Below are positions 5,217 to 6,187 of a stretch of DNA of 6,187 nt, in pieces. The notes under the pieces are model-generated. The model searched no databases. It was not told where the DNA came from and was given only the letters and a program-made list of their open reading frames with translations. The stretch is from an uncultured Oscillospiraceae bacterium (GTDB lineage Bacteria; Bacillota; Clostridia; Oscillospirales; Oscillospiraceae). The stretch spans positions 1 to 6,187 of the forward strand of contig CAKTXO010000095.1 of assembly GCA_934630985.1 (NCBI GenBank). Reading direction: 5' to 3'. Both the position numbers and the translations under genes were made by a program. Every line of letters starts with the position of its first letter. Position 1 is the first letter of the stretch.

Positions 5217-6187
5217 ATGGCTTTGAAGGGTCTTGACATTTTTAAGCTGTCTCCTAAGAAAAACTGTAAGGAGTGCGGCAGCCCCACCTGTATGGCTTTC
5301 TGCATGAAGGTGGCGCAGGGCGCTGTGTCGATCGACAAGTGCCCCTACTTCTCTGACGACGCGAAGGCGATGCTCAACGAGCAGACCGCGCCTCCCATGA
5401 AGACCATCACCGTGGGCAGCCACAAGCTGGGCGGCGAGACTGTCCTGTTCCGTCACGAGAAGACTCTGGTCAACAAGAATCTGTACGCCGTGGCCGTGGG
5501 CACCAGCCTGTCCGCCGAAGAGGCAGACGCGAAGCTGGCCGGTCTGCAGAAGATCGACTACGAGCGTATTGGCGAGCGGATGTACGTGGAGTTCGTGTTC
5601 GTGGCCAACACCCAGTCCGATCCCGCTGTCTACGCGGAGCTGGTGAAGAAGGCTGCCGCTACCGGCCGTGACCTGATCCTGGAGTGCTGGGACGTGGAGT
5701 GCGCCAAGGCCGCTCTGGAGGTTGCCGGTAAGAACGTGATTCTGGACGGCGCCACCCCCGACAACTGGGAGGCTATGAGCGAGCTGGCTACCGCGAACGG
5801 CGTGGTGCTGGGCGTTTCCGCCGGATCCCTGTCCGATCTGTACGACACCGTGAAGAAGCTGGAAGCCAAGGGCAACAAGAACCTGGTGGTGGACGTCACC
5901 GGCAAGACTGCCAAGGAGACTCTGACCAACGCCGTTCTGGTTCGCCGCACCGCCATCAAGGATGGCGACCGGAGCTTCGGCTATCCCTCCATCGTGAACA
6001 TTGCCCGGCTTGCCAAGGGTGACGACCATCTGCAGACCGCCTACGCCACCATGTTCACCGAGAAGTACGGCTCCATCCTGGTCATGGAGCACATGACCTA
6101 CGCTCAGGCTCTGCCTCTGTACGGCCTGCGTCAGAACATCTTCACCGATCCTCAGAAGCCCATGAAGGTGGAGTCCAAGATCTACCC
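5217..6187 (+). CDS. acsC: Corrinoid/iron-sulfur protein large subunit (CODH/ACS gamma subunit), 3' end outside window
   Basis: The ATG at 5217 follows AAGGAGG (5201-5207) by 9 nt. The frame stays open to the window end, giving 323 codons of a family that is usually about 445 residues. The protein carries the cobalamin whose cobalt accepts the methyl group, plus a [4Fe-4S] cluster for reductive reactivation. The N-terminal cluster motif is complete: C17, C20, C25 and C42 in NCKECGSPTC and DKCP, the same spacing as the Moorella protein. The TIM-barrel domain follows, from about residue 90, with LILECWDVECAKAALE, VILDGATPDNW and LVVDVTGKT as recognisable strands. The C-terminal cobalamin-binding domain is beyond the window. 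C29 (MAFCM) is an extra cysteine where I recall Ala in relatives. It is co-transcribed with acsD. Confidence 0.96.
   Translation, partial: MALKGLDIFKLSPKKNCKECGSPTCMAFCMKVAQGAVSIDKCPYFSDDAKAMLNEQTAPPMKTITVGSHKLGGETVLFRHEKTLVNKNLYAVAVGTSLSAEEADAKLAGLQKIDYERIGERMYVEFVFVANTQSDPAVYAELVKKAAATGRDLILECWDVECAKAALEVAGKNVILDGATPDNWEAMSELATANGVVLGVSAGSLSDLYDTVKKLEAKGNKNLVVDVTGKTAKETLTNAVLVRRTAIKDGDRSFGYPSIVNIARLAKGDDHLQTAYATMFTEKYGSILVMEHMTYAQALPLYGLRQNIFTDPQKPMKVESKIY

Noticed and set aside
4233..6092. A 619-codon open frame on the minus strand opposite acsD and acsC
   Set aside because: The plus strand encodes two unmistakable protein families with good ribosome-binding sites. The minus-strand product is rich in His, Gly, Val and Gln and matches nothing. 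It is an artefact of strong third-position G/C bias.

Overview
The window looks like a chromosomal segment of an anaerobic member of the Clostridia (Firmicutes), most likely a GC-rich gut lineage near the Oscillospirales. The basis is a T-box leader on an aminoacyl-tRNA synthetase, strong AGGAGG ribosome-binding sites 8-9 nt ahead of the starts, strongly G/C-ending codons, Wood-Ljungdahl genes, and intergenic hairpin repeats of a kind I associate with gut Clostridia. The taxonomic placement is inference. All genes read on the + strand.

Layout. Positions 1-76 are the 3' end of a T-box riboswitch: the T-box, an antiterminator fold and a competing intrinsic terminator. It precedes thrS (113-1873), a threonyl-tRNA synthetase that lacks the usual N-terminal TGS domain but keeps the editing, catalytic and anticodon-binding domains. 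A strong intrinsic terminator (1886-1920) ends this unit. The gene-free stretch 1921-2466 holds two inverted copies of a 45-nt hairpin repeat (1992-2036 and 2080-2124), whose differences are almost all compensatory base-pair swaps. It also holds a different cluster of three perfect hairpins (2144-2214), and then a well-formed promoter with an overlapping dyad (2367-2411).

That promoter appears to start a second operon: a MetF-family protein (2467-3381), a CooC/AcsF-type nickel-insertion ATPase (3402-4166), the small subunit of the corrinoid/iron-sulfur protein (acsD, 4254-5195) and its large subunit (acsC, from 5217 and cut by the window end). This is the methyl branch and methyl-carrier part of the reductive acetyl-CoA (Wood-Ljungdahl) pathway. 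In the usual scheme MetF makes methyl-tetrahydrofolate, a methyltransferase passes the methyl group to the corrinoid protein AcsCD, and AcsCD delivers it to the nickel site of acetyl-CoA synthase, which CooC/AcsF helps to mature. The methyltransferase and CODH/ACS subunits are not in the window and may lie downstream.

The most unusual points are the MetF-like protein, in which residues that are key to folate chemistry in classical MetF (the Glu of SFEFFPP and the Asp of ALRGD, among others) are replaced, and the paired repeat with covarying stems. No wholly new system is evident. The MetF variant, linked to CooC and the corrinoid protein, is the best candidate for undescribed biochemistry.
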